Source: JAGVJT01 sp964513205 | GTDB lineage: Bacteria > Pseudomonadota > Gammaproteobacteria > Legionellales > Legionellaceae | Length of the DNA stretch: 64,000 nucleotides | Assembly: GCA_964513205.1 (NCBI GenBank) | Contig: CAZELP010000001.1 | Location: 99,037-163,036 of the forward strand | Direction: 5' to 3' | Part shown: piece after piece, positions 54,513 through 63,705 of the stretch | How the letters are laid out: each line of letters starts with the position of its first letter | Numbering within the stretch: position 1 is the first letter of the stretch | The notes under the pieces: generated by a model | Databases searched by the model: none | What the model was told of the DNA's origin: nothing | What the model saw: only the letters and a program-made list of their open reading frames with translations | Made by a program: the position numbers and the translations under genes

Positions 54513-57095
54513 ATGTCAAATCGAACTGTATTTTTAAAGGATTATTGTCCGGCTAATTTTGCAATTGAAGATGTTTTTCTTGAGGTGTCGCTGTTTGATT
54601 CGCATGCGCGTGTCGAAAATCGAATGTCAATGAAACGAACTGCATCTGGAGCATTGGTGTTGCAGGGAGAAGATCTGAAATTAGTGGATGTTTTTTTAAA
54701 CGGAGAACCTTGCGATACGTACACATTAGGTGAAGGTCATTTGACGATTCAAACGGCTTTGGATTCTTTTACATTGACGATTGTAACCGAGATAGAGCCT
54801 CAGCATAATACCTTGTTGTCTGGGCTTTATCGTTCAAATCAATTGTTCTGTACTCAATGTGAGGCACAAGGTTTCCGACGTATCACATATTTTTTAGACA
54901 GACCAGATGTGTTAACCATCTTCACAACAAAAATTATTGCGGATAAAGCGCAATATCCAGTTTTATTGTCCAACGGAAATTGGGTCGAGGGTGGTGACTT
55001 GAGTGATGGCCGGCATTGGGCTCTTTGGCATGATCCTTTTAAAAAGCCCTGCTATTTATTTGCACTTGTGGCAGGTGATTTGGCTTGTGTTTCCGATCGT
55101 TTTCAGACCTGTTCTGGGCGTTCAATTGATCTCAAAATTTATGTTGAACATGGTGCAGAGAGCCAATGCGAGCATGCGATGCAGTCTTTGAAAAACGCCA
55201 TGCGTTGGGATGAGGAAAATTTTGGTCGAGAATATGACCTTGATTTATACATGATAGTGGCCGTCAGTGATTTCAACATGGGCGCCATGGAAAATAAAGG
55301 ATTAAATATCTTCAATGCCAAGTACATTTTGGCCAGTCCTGAAAGCGCGACAGATCATGATTATGCAGATATCGAGGGTGTTGTTGCGCACGAGTATTTT
55401 CATAATTGGACAGGAAACCGAGTCACTTGTCGCGATTGGTTTCAGTTGAGCCTAAAAGAAGGACTGACTGTTTTTCGAGATCAAGAGTTCTCTGCCGATA
55501 TGAACTCAAGAGATGTGAATCGAATTGTCGATGTTCGTCTTTTAAGGCAAACACAGTTTCCTGAAGATGCGAGTCGAATGGCGCATCCGGTTCGTCCCGC
55601 CTCTTATCAAGAGATAAACAATTTCTATACCACAACAATTTATAACAAAGGGGCAGAGGTGATTCGAATGCAATCTACTCTGCTGGGACGTGCGGGATTT
55701 CGGCGAGGGATGGATTTATACTTTGAACGGCACGATGGTCAAGCTGTAACCATCGATGATTTTGTGCGAGCGATGAGTGATGCAAATCAGCGAGACATGA
55801 CTCAATTTATGCGATGGTACAGTCAAGCCGGAACGCCCGAGGTTCGTCTTGTTTCTGAAAGTTACCAAGAAGGTGTTTTATCGATTACGTTTGAGCAAAC
55901 GTGTCCTAAAACACCAGATGGTGATTTGAAAAAACCTTTTGTCATTCCCATTCGATATCGATTGTTCGATCAACAGGGTACGGCAATCAATGGTCAAACA
56001 GATTATTTTGAATTAACTGAAACTTCGCAGACATTCACGATTTTGGGATTAAAAGAAAAACCGATAATGACGTTGTTGCAGGATTTTTCTGCTCCCATTA
56101 TTTTAACTCGGGATGTTCCTTTTGATGAGCAATTGCAGATGCTTCGTTATGATAGCAACGGTTTTGTGAAATGGGACATTTCGCAGCAGTTGGCGCAAAA
56201 TGTATTGCGAGATGGATATCAAAATTTAGGCAAAGATTTATTTTTGAGTCCATCCTTACTGCGTGTTTATCAAGATCTTTTAAATGACGAGACACTTGAT
56301 CAGGCTTTGCGCGCTGAGTTGTTGACTCCGCCGTCATTTGAAATTTTAGCGAATGGCATGCATGAAATTGATGTGGATCGAATCGAGCTTGTGCGAGATC
56401 AATTCAAAAAACAGTTAGCAAAAACTCTGGTACAGGATGCCGCTTCGATGTACATGCAATTAGTTGGAGCTGAAAATCATGCAATGGATGGTCACGGGTA
56501 TGCAAGACGGCGTTTAAAACATGTTTGTTTGTGGCTCATGATGACGGCCGAAGCAGAGCAGGCGCCCTCTCTTTGTGAAAAACAATTGACAGAAGCCAAA
56601 ACCATGACCGATGTGTTGAGTAGCCTTGGGCTTCTGGTCAATGGAGTTGATGCTGAGAAACGTGCTGCAGCACTTCTATATTTTTACAATAAATGGAAAG
56701 AAAATGATTTGGTCTTAGACAAATGGTTTTCTGTACAAGCGACAAGTGATACTCCAGATACGCTTTCAGTGGTCAGAAAACTGCTATCTCATCCAAAATT
56801 TGTCATGACAAATCCCAATAAAGTACGCGCGTTGGTGGGGGCTTTTTGTCAAGCCAATCCTCGAAATTTTCATGCAATAGATGGCAGCGGATATCATTTT
56901 TTGACCGAGATGCTTTTAGAGTTAGATGCAATTAATGGCCAAGTCACCTCCACACTGGCAACACCGTTTACGCGTTGGCAACGGTATGACAAAACCAGAC
57001 AGGGATTGATGTTGACTGAGCTTGAAAAATTAGCCTCGCATCGTTTATCAAAAGATTTGACCGAAAAAGTAGTCAAAAGCCTGGAGCGTGCGTGA
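54513..57095 (+). CDS. pepN: Aminopeptidase N
   Basis: 860 residues. GAMENKG (about 257) and zinc motif HEYFHNWTGNRV with the downstream Glu (about 293-316) are intact, with a C-terminal helical domain. Length and the E. coli PepN-type C-terminus indicate the M1 alanyl aminopeptidase. It lies ten bases after the astacin gene and overlaps aroE by four. Confidence 0.96.
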   Translation: MSNRTVFLKDYCPANFAIEDVFLEVSLFDSHARVENRMSMKRTASGALVLQGEDLKLVDVFLNGEPCDTYTLGEGHLTIQTALDSFTLTIVTEIEPQHNTLLSGLYRSNQLFCTQCEAQGFRRITYFLDRPDVLTIFTTKIIADKAQYPVLLSNGNWVEGGDLSDGRHWALWHDPFKKPCYLFALVAGDLACVSDRFQTCSGRSIDLKIYVEHGAESQCEHAMQSLKNAMRWDEENFGREYDLDLYMIVAVSDFNMGAMENKGLNIFNAKYILASPESATDHDYADIEGVVAHEYFHNWTGNRVTCRDWFQLSLKEGLTVFRDQEFSADMNSRDVNRIVDVRLLRQTQFPEDASRMAHPVRPASYQEINNFYTTTIYNKGAEVIRMQSTLLGRAGFRRGMDLYFERHDGQAVTIDDFVRAMSDANQRDMTQFMRWYSQAGTPEVRLVSESYQEGVLSITFEQTCPKTPDGDLKKPFVIPIRYRLFDQQGTAINGQTDYFELTETSQTFTILGLKEKPIMTLLQDFSAPIILTRDVPFDEQLQMLRYDSNGFVKWDISQQLAQNVLRDGYQNLGKDLFLSPSLLRVYQDLLNDETLDQALRAELLTPPSFEILANGMHEIDVDRIELVRDQFKKQLAKTLVQDAASMYMQLVGAENHAMDGHGYARRRLKHVCLWLMMTAEAEQAPSLCEKQLTEAKTMTDVLSSLGLLVNGVDAEKRAAALLYFYNKWKENDLVLDKWFSVQATSDTPDTLSVVRKLLSHPKFVMTNPNKVRALVGAFCQANPRNFHAIDGSGYHFLTEMLLELDAINGQVTSTLATPFTRWQRYDKTRQGLMLTELEKLASHRLSKDLTEKVVKSLERA

Positions 57096-57865
57096 CCATT
57101 GAATGTTATGCTGTGGTCGGAAACCCCATCGACCACAGTCTTTCCCCCGATATTCACTTGGCTTTTGCAAAAAGTATACACAAATCAATTCAATATGCTC
57201 GTTTGGGTGTGACGTCTCATTTTGAAGCGCGTGTTTGCCAATTTTTTGATGAGGGCGGAAAAGGGCTGAATATTACGGCTCCTTTTAAAATACAAGCATT
57301 TGAAATGAGTGATGTAAAAACGCCACGTTGTCAGCTGGCATTGTCAGCCAATATGCTTTGGATGGAAAATGGACAAATTTATGCGGATAATACGGACGGT
57401 ATTGGGCTGTGCCGAGCTTTAAAAAAGCACATGCTATTGCGTTTTGCGCGTGTGTTAATCATCGGTGCTGGAGGGGCCGCTCGAGGGATTGTGCCGGCTT
57501 TACTAGAAGAAGAGGCTGAGGTTATCGTGACCAATCGTACATTTAAAAAAGCACAGTCGCTTTGTGAGCAATTTCCTGATGCTCAGTTGCTAAGGGTCGA
57601 TGCACCACAACCGCTTTTTGATGTGGTGATTCATGCCGCTCAGCACGATCTTCTGAATGCTCAACAGTGGCCTTTACAATGGCTCCAACATCGTCCTTAT
57701 TGCTATGATTTAGTATACAGCAAGAATGGCAACACACCTTTTACAAGGTGGGCTGATGCACATCAATGTTCTTCTTCAGATGGCTTTTCCATGTTGGTTG
57801 AACAAGCAAGAGAGGCGTTTACAATTTGGCATGGAGTGAGACCTGGGATTGAAATCACTCGATGA
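57092..57865 (+). CDS. aroE: Shikimate dehydrogenase AroE
   Basis: 257 residues with a GTG start overlapping the pepN stop (GTGA). Substrate site VVGNPIDHSLSPDIH and GLNITAPFK (catalytic Lys), NADPH-loop IIGAGGAARGI and NTDGIGL. It reduces 3-dehydroshikimate. The N-terminal domain is slightly short but complete. Confidence 0.94.
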   Translation: MTIECYAVVGNPIDHSLSPDIHLAFAKSIHKSIQYARLGVTSHFEARVCQFFDEGGKGLNITAPFKIQAFEMSDVKTPRCQLALSANMLWMENGQIYADNTDGIGLCRALKKHMLLRFARVLIIGAGGAARGIVPALLEEEAEVIVTNRTFKKAQSLCEQFPDAQLLRVDAPQPLFDVVIHAAQHDLLNAQQWPLQWLQHRPYCYDLVYSKNGNTPFTRWADAHQCSSSDGFSMLVEQAREAFTIWHGVRPGIEITR

Positions 57866-57877
57866 AATCATGATGTA

Positions 57878-58990
57878 CTAGTTTTGAAAAAAATCCTGAA
57901 TTGCGGTTGCGTGAGAAAGGGTGTCGTGATATCCCAGTTGAATCAGTTCTTGTGTAAATTCTTTCTCAAAAAGCAAGAAGCTTAAGAGCTCACCTGAATG
58001 TCGTTGAGCGCCTAAGAGATTTAGGCACAAACGCAATAAAGTGGGCATTGTTTGGTATTTGCTTTGGGCAATGGGACTGACATCAATACTTGGGCGAAGA
58101 TGCATTGTGGTGACGGGTCGCCAAGGTGATTGGCGCTTTTTCCAGATAGACAGCAGACGAGCAATATCGTTCATGTGATTCACATTTTCAATATCTCGGT
58201 CCAAATTGTCTAAAAATAGCCCGTTTAACATATTTCCTAAAATGTGTGCGAAGCCAATATCAGAGTTCTTCCATTTTTCAATATGTGGCAATGTCGGCAG
58301 TTGCCGCGTGCCAAGAATCAATACTTTATCGACGTTAAATCGCAATGCACCCCTTAGTGGCGAAACAAGTCCGATGCTGCCATCCCCATAATGAAAGCCA
58401 TCTAGATTAACTGGTGGGAAAAATAAAGGCAGGGCACTCGAAGATAAAACGTGATTGGTCGTAAAATTGCAACGCAAACTGGCGTGACGAGGATATTGCC
58501 AATCATTGAAATGAGGGGCGTAGTGCTCGTAAAAGGAGATCGTTTGTTGCAGTTCGTAGCAATTGCTTATGACTTCTAATGTTTCGAGATATTTGTGTTG
58601 AATATTTTCTCGAATTTGATTGAAATCAACATTTTCTTCAATAAATTGTGCTAGCGGCGTGGTATCCAGCAGATGGCCTGATTTGCGCTGACGAATTAAA
58701 AAGTGGCTTAAATTCATTGCGAGTGATTTTCCCAGCGCAAAATTACTTGCATTATAGACCTGTTGACAATGAATGTTGCGCCAGAGATCTTCGAGTCGAT
58801 TGACTCCAGTTGCAAAATCATTGGCATATTGGGCCAAAATGACCGCATTGATGCTTCCAACACTAACGCCGGTAATCATCTGAAAGGGAGAGACCCTTGT
58901 TTGAAGGATTTGTTGTATGGCTTTTAGAACACCTGCTTGGTAGGCGCCTCTTGCGCCTCCCCCAGCTAAATAAAGCGCTATTTTACTCAT
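57878..58990 (-). CDS. Patatin-like phospholipase
   Basis: 370 residues. The oxyanion stretch GGGARGAYQAG (10-20), the nucleophile elbow GVSVGS with Ser43, and the catalytic Asp203 (YGDGSIGL, DGS instead of the common DGG). No signal peptide. Bacterial patatins hydrolyse membrane lipids; in Legionella some are secreted effectors. Convergent with aroE and divergent from the PriC-like gene. Confidence 0.9.
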   Translation of the reverse strand: MSKIALYLAGGGARGAYQAGVLKAIQQILQTRVSPFQMITGVSVGSINAVILAQYANDFATGVNRLEDLWRNIHCQQVYNASNFALGKSLAMNLSHFLIRQRKSGHLLDTTPLAQFIEENVDFNQIRENIQHKYLETLEVISNCYELQQTISFYEHYAPHFNDWQYPRHASLRCNFTTNHVLSSSALPLFFPPVNLDGFHYGDGSIGLVSPLRGALRFNVDKVLILGTRQLPTLPHIEKWKNSDIGFAHILGNMLNGLFLDNLDRDIENVNHMNDIARLLSIWKKRQSPWRPVTTMHLRPSIDVSPIAQSKYQTMPTLLRLCLNLLGAQRHSGELLSFLLFEKEFTQELIQLGYHDTLSHATAIQDFFQN

Positions 58991-59076
58991 TAAAAAACGA
59001 TTAAAATATGAAAGGGTATATGAGCACTATAGTGGACTCATCTTCGTCTTTCAAGTACTCATTGAGGAGTATCGTG

Positions 59077-59619
59077 ATGTCATCTGTGATGGCCGTGATT
59101 GAAGCATTAAAAGAACGTTTGCCTGAATTAGATTATCAGTTAAACGAAGTGAGATTAAAAAAATCAGAATTACCAAAGGGCTTGTTTAAATGTGTTCAAT
59201 TTTTGGATTTTGTGCCTGCTCGTGAATGCATTGATGAGGTGCGTTTTGGGCTTAATGACTTAAAAATATTATTGCAATCGGCAACAGAGGCTGATTCTCC
59301 TTTGGGTTCTTATCTGGCTAAAAAAATAGCGTTAAAAATGCAAGTGTTGTTGCAGATTTGTCATGCACGTAAAAAAAACCAGGTGTTGCATACAAATGTT
59401 GAGATGAAGCAGTTGGTTACGAGAGATCAGTGGTTGAAGACGCTGCACGATGATCGTGAGCGTTTGCTGAAGCAACGTGGCGCTCTTCAAAAGACATTGC
59501 AGCAACAATCTGAAGATGTCGATGTTGCTGCAGCCTTGAAGAAGGCTTTGACCGATGTTGAGGAACGGTTGTCTGATTTAGACCGATTGTTAGTAACCTT
59601 GACAGGTGCTCGTGATTAG
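59077..59619 (+). CDS. PriC-like coiled-coil protein
   Basis: 180 residues from the ATG at 59077 with GAGGAG seven bases upstream; the frame opens at 59008 but without a ribosome site. It is nearly all helical and its layout resembles E. coli PriC: a helix LFKCVQFLDFVPARECIDEV, a central Leu-rich helix, and a long C-terminal coiled coil ending EERLSDLDRLLVTLTGARD. PriC-type proteins load DnaB at stalled forks. The match is by pattern only. Confidence 0.5.
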   Translation: MSSVMAVIEALKERLPELDYQLNEVRLKKSELPKGLFKCVQFLDFVPARECIDEVRFGLNDLKILLQSATEADSPLGSYLAKKIALKMQVLLQICHARKKNQVLHTNVEMKQLVTRDQWLKTLHDDRERLLKQRGALQKTLQQQSEDVDVAAALKKALTDVEERLSDLDRLLVTLTGARD

Positions 59620-59646
59620 GGGCCATATCAGACCCCAAACTGCGAT

Positions 59647-60396
59647 TCAAATTTTTATATTATCGATGAGTCTAACACCATCGATATGTACGGCGATAAA
59701 ACGACGTTGGTAAGCTTCCTCAAGGTATTCAACGTCGAATGCGGACAAGGCTTCTTTGGCTTCTTCTAGTGATTGGGCCTTTAAGAAAATCGATGCGAAA
59801 GCATCGGCTTTTTCTCGTCCTTCTTGACTAAGACGGTTGTTTCGAGAGCTGAGGGCCAATCCACTGGGTTCGCGGCATGTGGGACAGCCGACAATCTCAG
59901 TTCTTATGAAAAAGGCTTTTTTCATCTCCTTGATGTATTGTAGTTGTTCGAAATCTTTTTCTCCGAAGTAAGCACGTGTTGCATTTGTCAATTGAAGGAG
60001 CTTCATCACCACAGTGAGCATACCGGTGAAATGACCCGGGCGATGTTTTCCTTCCAAGCGTTCATGATGGGTTGTTTCATGGATTTGGAAACGATATTCA
60101 TCCGGATACATACTGCTCATTTCTGGAAGAAGGCAATAATCAACAGAAGCGTCACGCAAGTAAGCCAAATCGGCGTCCAAGGTTCTTGGATAGCGCTCAT
60201 AATCTTCTTTATTGTTGAATTGTGTTTGATTGACAAAAATGCTGACAATGGTTTCATCATTTTCGCGTTGACTTTTGTGAATCAAAGATAGATGTCCCGC
60301 GTGTAAATTACCCATGGTTGCAACAAAGCCCAAAGTTTTTTGGGCTCTTTTTGCACTGGCTTCAAGCCAGCTTTCTGGTGTGTGAAAAATTTTCAT
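59647..60396 (-). CDS. panC: Pantothenate synthetase
   Basis: 249 residues. ATMGNLHAGHLSLI (HxGH motif), FVNQTQFNNKEDYERYPRT, GEKDFEQL and SSRNNRLS match PanC. It is shorter than E. coli PanC by about 34 residues at the C-terminus. It ligates pantoate and beta-alanine. It follows panB by one base. Confidence 0.95.
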   Translation of the reverse strand: MKIFHTPESWLEASAKRAQKTLGFVATMGNLHAGHLSLIHKSQRENDETIVSIFVNQTQFNNKEDYERYPRTLDADLAYLRDASVDYCLLPEMSSMYPDEYRFQIHETTHHERLEGKHRPGHFTGMLTVVMKLLQLTNATRAYFGEKDFEQLQYIKEMKKAFFIRTEIVGCPTCREPSGLALSSRNNRLSQEGREKADAFASIFLKAQSLEEAKEALSAFDVEYLEEAYQRRFIAVHIDGVRLIDNIKI

Positions 60397-60397
60397 A

Positions 60398-61186
60398 TCA
60401 GTACGTATGCTCCTCGGCAGGAAAATGTGCTTCTTGCACTTGTTGAACGTAGTGATTGATGGCGTTTAACATGACTTCTTTGCCAGGTAGATATTGTTTT
60501 ACAAATTTAGGCAAGTAGTCCGTTTGTAGGCCTAATAAGTCATGCCAAACCAACACTTGACCATCTGTTGCCATACTGGCGCCGATGCCAATAGTCGGAA
60601 TGGTTAAAATTTCTGTAATGGCTTGTGCCAATGTTTGAGGGATGCATTCGAGTACGATGGCAAAACATCCTGCTTCTTCAAGCGCTTTGGCTTCATTGAT
60701 TAGGCGTCGAGCTTCAGACTCTTTTTTCCCTTGGACTTTGAAACCGCCAAGTTGATGGACAGATTGAGGCGTTAGTCCGATATGCCCCATGACTGGTACG
60801 CCTGCGTTTACAAGGTGGCGAATGGTCAGAAGCGCTTCATCATCAGCTCCTTCAAGTTTAATGCCATGTGCTCCCGCTTGCATCAATCGAGTCACGTGTG
60901 TCACAGTTGTTTGAAGACCTGCTCGATAAGAAAGAAAAGGTAGGTCACTGATAATGAACTGACGACCAATACCTCGTGAAACCGCTTCTGTATGCATCAC
61001 CATCATCTCCATAGTGGCTTTGATGGTTGTGGGATGTCCGTGTACCACCATTGCCACAGAGTCTCCAACGAGCACACAGTCTACGTTTGATTCGGCAATT
61101 AATCGAGCGGATGGATAATCGTAACAAGTGAGCATGGTGATTTTTTGATGCTGCTGCTTTTTGCGTTTGAAATCCAATATGTTCAT
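60398..61186 (-). CDS. panB: Ketopantoate hydroxymethyltransferase
   Basis: 262 residues. MLTCYDYPSARLIAES, VLVGDSVAMVVHGHPTT and GVPVMGHIGLTPQSVHQLGG are hallmark PanB motifs with the Mg-binding Asp and Glu. Start ATG with GGGAG upstream. Confidence 0.96.
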   Translation of the reverse strand: MNILDFKRKKQQHQKITMLTCYDYPSARLIAESNVDCVLVGDSVAMVVHGHPTTIKATMEMMVMHTEAVSRGIGRQFIISDLPFLSYRAGLQTTVTHVTRLMQAGAHGIKLEGADDEALLTIRHLVNAGVPVMGHIGLTPQSVHQLGGFKVQGKKESEARRLINEAKALEEAGCFAIVLECIPQTLAQAITEILTIPTIGIGASMATDGQVLVWHDLLGLQTDYLPKFVKQYLPGKEVMLNAINHYVQQVQEAHFPAEEHTY

Positions 61187-61460
61187 GCTGTTCTCCCTTT
61201 TTTCGAAAAGAGAGTGTTATCGTAATGTTTAGGTACCTGTCTCATGGATCAAGTCCTCCTTTTTATTGTCAATGTTGAAATAGTCATTGCTCATAAATGA
61301 GTCAATGCAAGACTTATGATAACTAATCGAGTAAGAAATGAAAAATATTTTATTCAAAAATTATGGACTAAATGGCTAAACTCGAGTGTCAGATATCTCT
61401 TAAAATTGATTGATCCATTGACCTATATGACTGGGTTTTTCGTAAGTCCTGAAAGTATGC

Positions 61461-61504
61461 AAAATAAGCGTCTTTGCAGGATGCCCCCAGCTCACGCTTA
61501 TTTT
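61461..61504. repeat. Perfect 11-bp inverted repeat with 22-base loop
   Basis: AAAATAAGCGT (61461-61471) and ACGCTTATTTT (61494-61504). The right arm ends T-rich, so it could be a terminator of a plus-strand small RNA or a boundary element. The loop is GC-rich compared with the surroundings. Confidence 0.6.
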
Positions 61505-61523
61505 AAGTAGGCTTAGATATAAA

Positions 61524-61553
61524 TTGACATGAATCACATCAATTAGGTAGATT
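61524..61553 (+). promoter_or_regulatory. Likely promoter of the cyclase-family gene
   Basis: Perfect TTGACA (61524-61529) with TAGATT 18 bases later (61548-61553). The gene start is 56 bases downstream. Confidence 0.45.
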
Positions 61554-61608
61554 AGCATCAAACAGAAATCTTGGTATCTAATCCATCATATTAAAATAGG
61601 AGTTTCAA

Positions 61609-62232
61609 ATGCTCTATGATTTAACCGCTGAAATCTCCGCTGAGTTAGTCGCATTTCCAGGCGATCCTCGCTATTGCACCGAGATAGTCAGCTCATTAGA
61701 AGAAGGACAAAAATTTAAGTTGTGTCATATGCATCTTGGAAACCATACAGGTACTCATGTTGACTTTCCTGCACATACTATCACCGGAGGAAAGGCAAGC
61801 AGCGATTTCCCTTTAGAATATCTCACAGGACCAGGCATTATTATTCAGGTTCCAGTTGAGGAAAAATCGATTACGCGAGCATTTGTATCATTGCAACCCA
61901 TTATGGCAAGCGATATTGTTTTTTTCAAAACAGCTAATTCTCAGAAATCTAAACAAGATCCTTTCACAGAGGAATATGTTTATATTGAGCCAGATGCGGC
62001 AGAAGAATTGTTGCAAAAAGGAGTCAAAATAGTTGGGATTGATTATATTAGTGTCGATAGATACGAGGATGAAGACTTAAGCGTGCACAATACTTTACTA
62101 TCTAAGGAGATACTTATAGTTGAAGGTCTGGAGCTTAAATCAATCCCAGAAGGTCGATACGAAATTTTTATTGTACCACTCAATATACCTGATATGGATG
62201 GTTTACCCGCGCGAGTTTTTGCGAAAACATGA
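61609..62232 (+). CDS. Cyclase / kynurenine-formamidase family metal hydrolase
   Basis: 207 residues with metal motif HTGTHVDFPAH (starting near residue 46) and GIDYISVDRYED, typical of the cyclase (KynB-like) family. AGGAG six bases before the ATG. There are no kynurenine-pathway genes nearby, so the substrate is unknown. DNA here is AT-rich relative to the panBC side. Confidence 0.85.
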   Translation: MLYDLTAEISAELVAFPGDPRYCTEIVSSLEEGQKFKLCHMHLGNHTGTHVDFPAHTITGGKASSDFPLEYLTGPGIIIQVPVEEKSITRAFVSLQPIMASDIVFFKTANSQKSKQDPFTEEYVYIEPDAAEELLQKGVKIVGIDYISVDRYEDEDLSVHNTLLSKEILIVEGLELKSIPEGRYEIFIVPLNIPDMDGLPARVFAKT

Positions 62233-62308
62233 TAAAGGCTCTCGAAAATAAGATTAGCCCAATAAAATTAGCTGTAATTATTTCAATTTGGTTTATTTAT
62301 AGCGGCGT

Positions 62309-62467
62309 TTATATACCCAACGTCAATTCAATTTCACTGTTTCGTGATGTAACATTCACTAAACTAAATCGATAACCACCTTTTTCCAATTTGTATTTCC
62401 TAAATACATCTTTAAGCTTTTTTATATACAAGTGAATGGACTTAATTGGTAAAAACGCTTCTTCCAT
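62309..62467 (-). CDS. Small ORF, 52 aa, unknown
   Basis: Frame from ATG 62467 to TAA 62309, starting four bases after the asparaginase-like stop. The product begins MEEAFLPIKSIHLYIKKLKD and ends NSEIELTLGI: basic, helix then strand, protein-like. The only ribosome-like GAGG is 12 bases away inside the upstream gene. It may be an intact small protein or the 5' end of a truncated gene. Confidence 0.45.
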   Translation of the reverse strand: MEEAFLPIKSIHLYIKKLKDVFRKYKLEKGGYRFSLVNVTSRNSEIELTLGI

Positions 62468-62471
62468 AAAA

Positions 62472-63464
62472 TTAATATTCCTCAAATATTTTTTGGATCT
62501 TCATGTTGTCTCGAGTCTTGTTGAGGGAGAGTGATAGTAACAGACTTGATTTATGGGGTGATAATCCTTTTGCCACAATGAATCCATATTGATCGTCATA
62601 ATTTTTATCAATACTTGTATAAGAAAACCCAGAACGTGAACATCTTACAACAAGGATACCTGATTGTGCAGCTTTTTTTAATGCCTGTGATATATTGTTC
62701 GATTGATAGCCTTTTCCAAATCCTGCGCTGATGATGCCTGATACTCCTGAGGCAACTAAGGAATGGACAAGGGATTCATCCATGCCTAAATGAGCATAGA
62801 TAATACAGATTTTAGGCAAGCTATTGATGTCTTTTATAGAAAATTCGCTTTGATAAGTATGTTTATAGATAGGCCTTGATAGTAAAACAAATTCATTTCC
62901 AATGACATGTCCTATTACTCCTCTTCCTTCTGCTGAAAAATGACTGCTTAAACCAGGGTTATTTTTTGTTGCATCTCGAGCAGTGACAACATAATCATTA
63001 AATGTAACGAGAACTCCCAATTGCTTTGAGTGATCAGCTCTGGCAATAATTATGGCATTGTATAGGTTTCTTTTTCCGTCGAAGGCTAAGCTATTTTGAG
63101 GATAATGGGCCCCAGTAAATACAATGGGTTTTTTTGAGTGAACCACTAACCCTATAAAGTAAGCTACATCCTCTAACGCATTTGTTCCGATCGTGATTAC
63201 AATCCCATCATATTCGTCCTTATCTAGAAGGTGTTGGATTTTTTTAGCCAATACAAGAAGATCTTCTATTGTCAATTCATGACTGATGACTTGCGAAAAT
63301 TGATGTAAGACGATTTTAGTCGTATCTGCTAAATCATATTCTCCAATAAAAGAAGAAACAGAATGAATCGGACTTTTATAAAATTCTGCGGTGGCATGCT
63401 CAACCGTACTGTTAATAGTACCACCTAGCTCAATGATGCCAACCATTTTTAGTTTCTTTTTCAC
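62472..63464 (-). CDS. Asparaginase/glutaminase-fold protein with altered active site
   Basis: 330 residues from a GTG at 63464 (ATG at 63446 is also possible). The first threonine lies in LGGTI (Thr16). The second motif, normally GTD-T/S, reads TIGTNALED, so Thr94 is kept but the catalytic Asp is Asn95. The Lys is kept in ARDATK. No signal peptide. It may be a divergent asparaginase, an inactive homologue or act on another amide. Confidence 0.8.
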   Translation of the reverse strand: MKKKLKMVGIIELGGTINSTVEHATAEFYKSPIHSVSSFIGEYDLADTTKIVLHQFSQVISHELTIEDLLVLAKKIQHLLDKDEYDGIVITIGTNALEDVAYFIGLVVHSKKPIVFTGAHYPQNSLAFDGKRNLYNAIIIARADHSKQLGVLVTFNDYVVTARDATKNNPGLSSHFSAEGRGVIGHVIGNEFVLLSRPIYKHTYQSEFSIKDINSLPKICIIYAHLGMDESLVHSLVASGVSGIISAGFGKGYQSNNISQALKKAAQSGILVVRCSRSGFSYTSIDKNYDDQYGFIVAKGLSPHKSSLLLSLSLNKTRDNMKIQKIFEEY

Positions 63465-63471
63465 TATTTAG

Positions 63472-63549
63472 TCCAAACAAGTACGTGCAAAATTGACCCA
63501 TGCTACTGATGATGGAAAGAGCTATCAAGTACAATTTGATCGTGTCTAA
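63472..63549 (+). pseudogene. Possible 3' remnant of a gene
   Basis: After a TAG at 63469 a short frame reads THATDDGKSYQVQFDRV at its end, then TAA at 63547. It has no start and looks like a protein C-terminus. It might be left from a gene displaced by the neighbouring AT-rich block. Confidence 0.25.
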
Positions 63550-63657
63550 ATTTAGACCCGACATCTGTTCAAGATCCAACCCTTAGAGACGCCAGTTACA
63601 CGGGCTTCAGGGCGAACGGGTTTCTGAAAAATAGCTAAACCTGAGTTTTAACAGTCA

Positions 63658-63687
63658 TTGAATAAATACAAGGGCTTCGATTAAAAT
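63658..63687 (+). promoter_or_regulatory. Possible promoter of the alpha/beta hydrolase
   Basis: TTGAAT (63658-63663), 18 bases, TAAAAT (63682-63687), 18 bases before the ATG. Both boxes are imperfect. Confidence 0.35.
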
Positions 63688-63705
63688 ATAAAATTCCTTT
63701 TCGAT

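Larger units (their letters stand above)
61187..61608. other. AT-rich intergenic region
   Basis: About 420 bases without a convincing gene. It holds the panB upstream region, a perfect inverted repeat at 61461-61504 and the cyclase promoter. An open 64-codon frame at 61316-61510 has no ribosome site and no family match. Confidence 0.6.

Noticed and set aside
61316..61510. 64-codon plus-strand ORF
   Set aside because: No ribosome site, no family match, and it runs through the inverted repeat.
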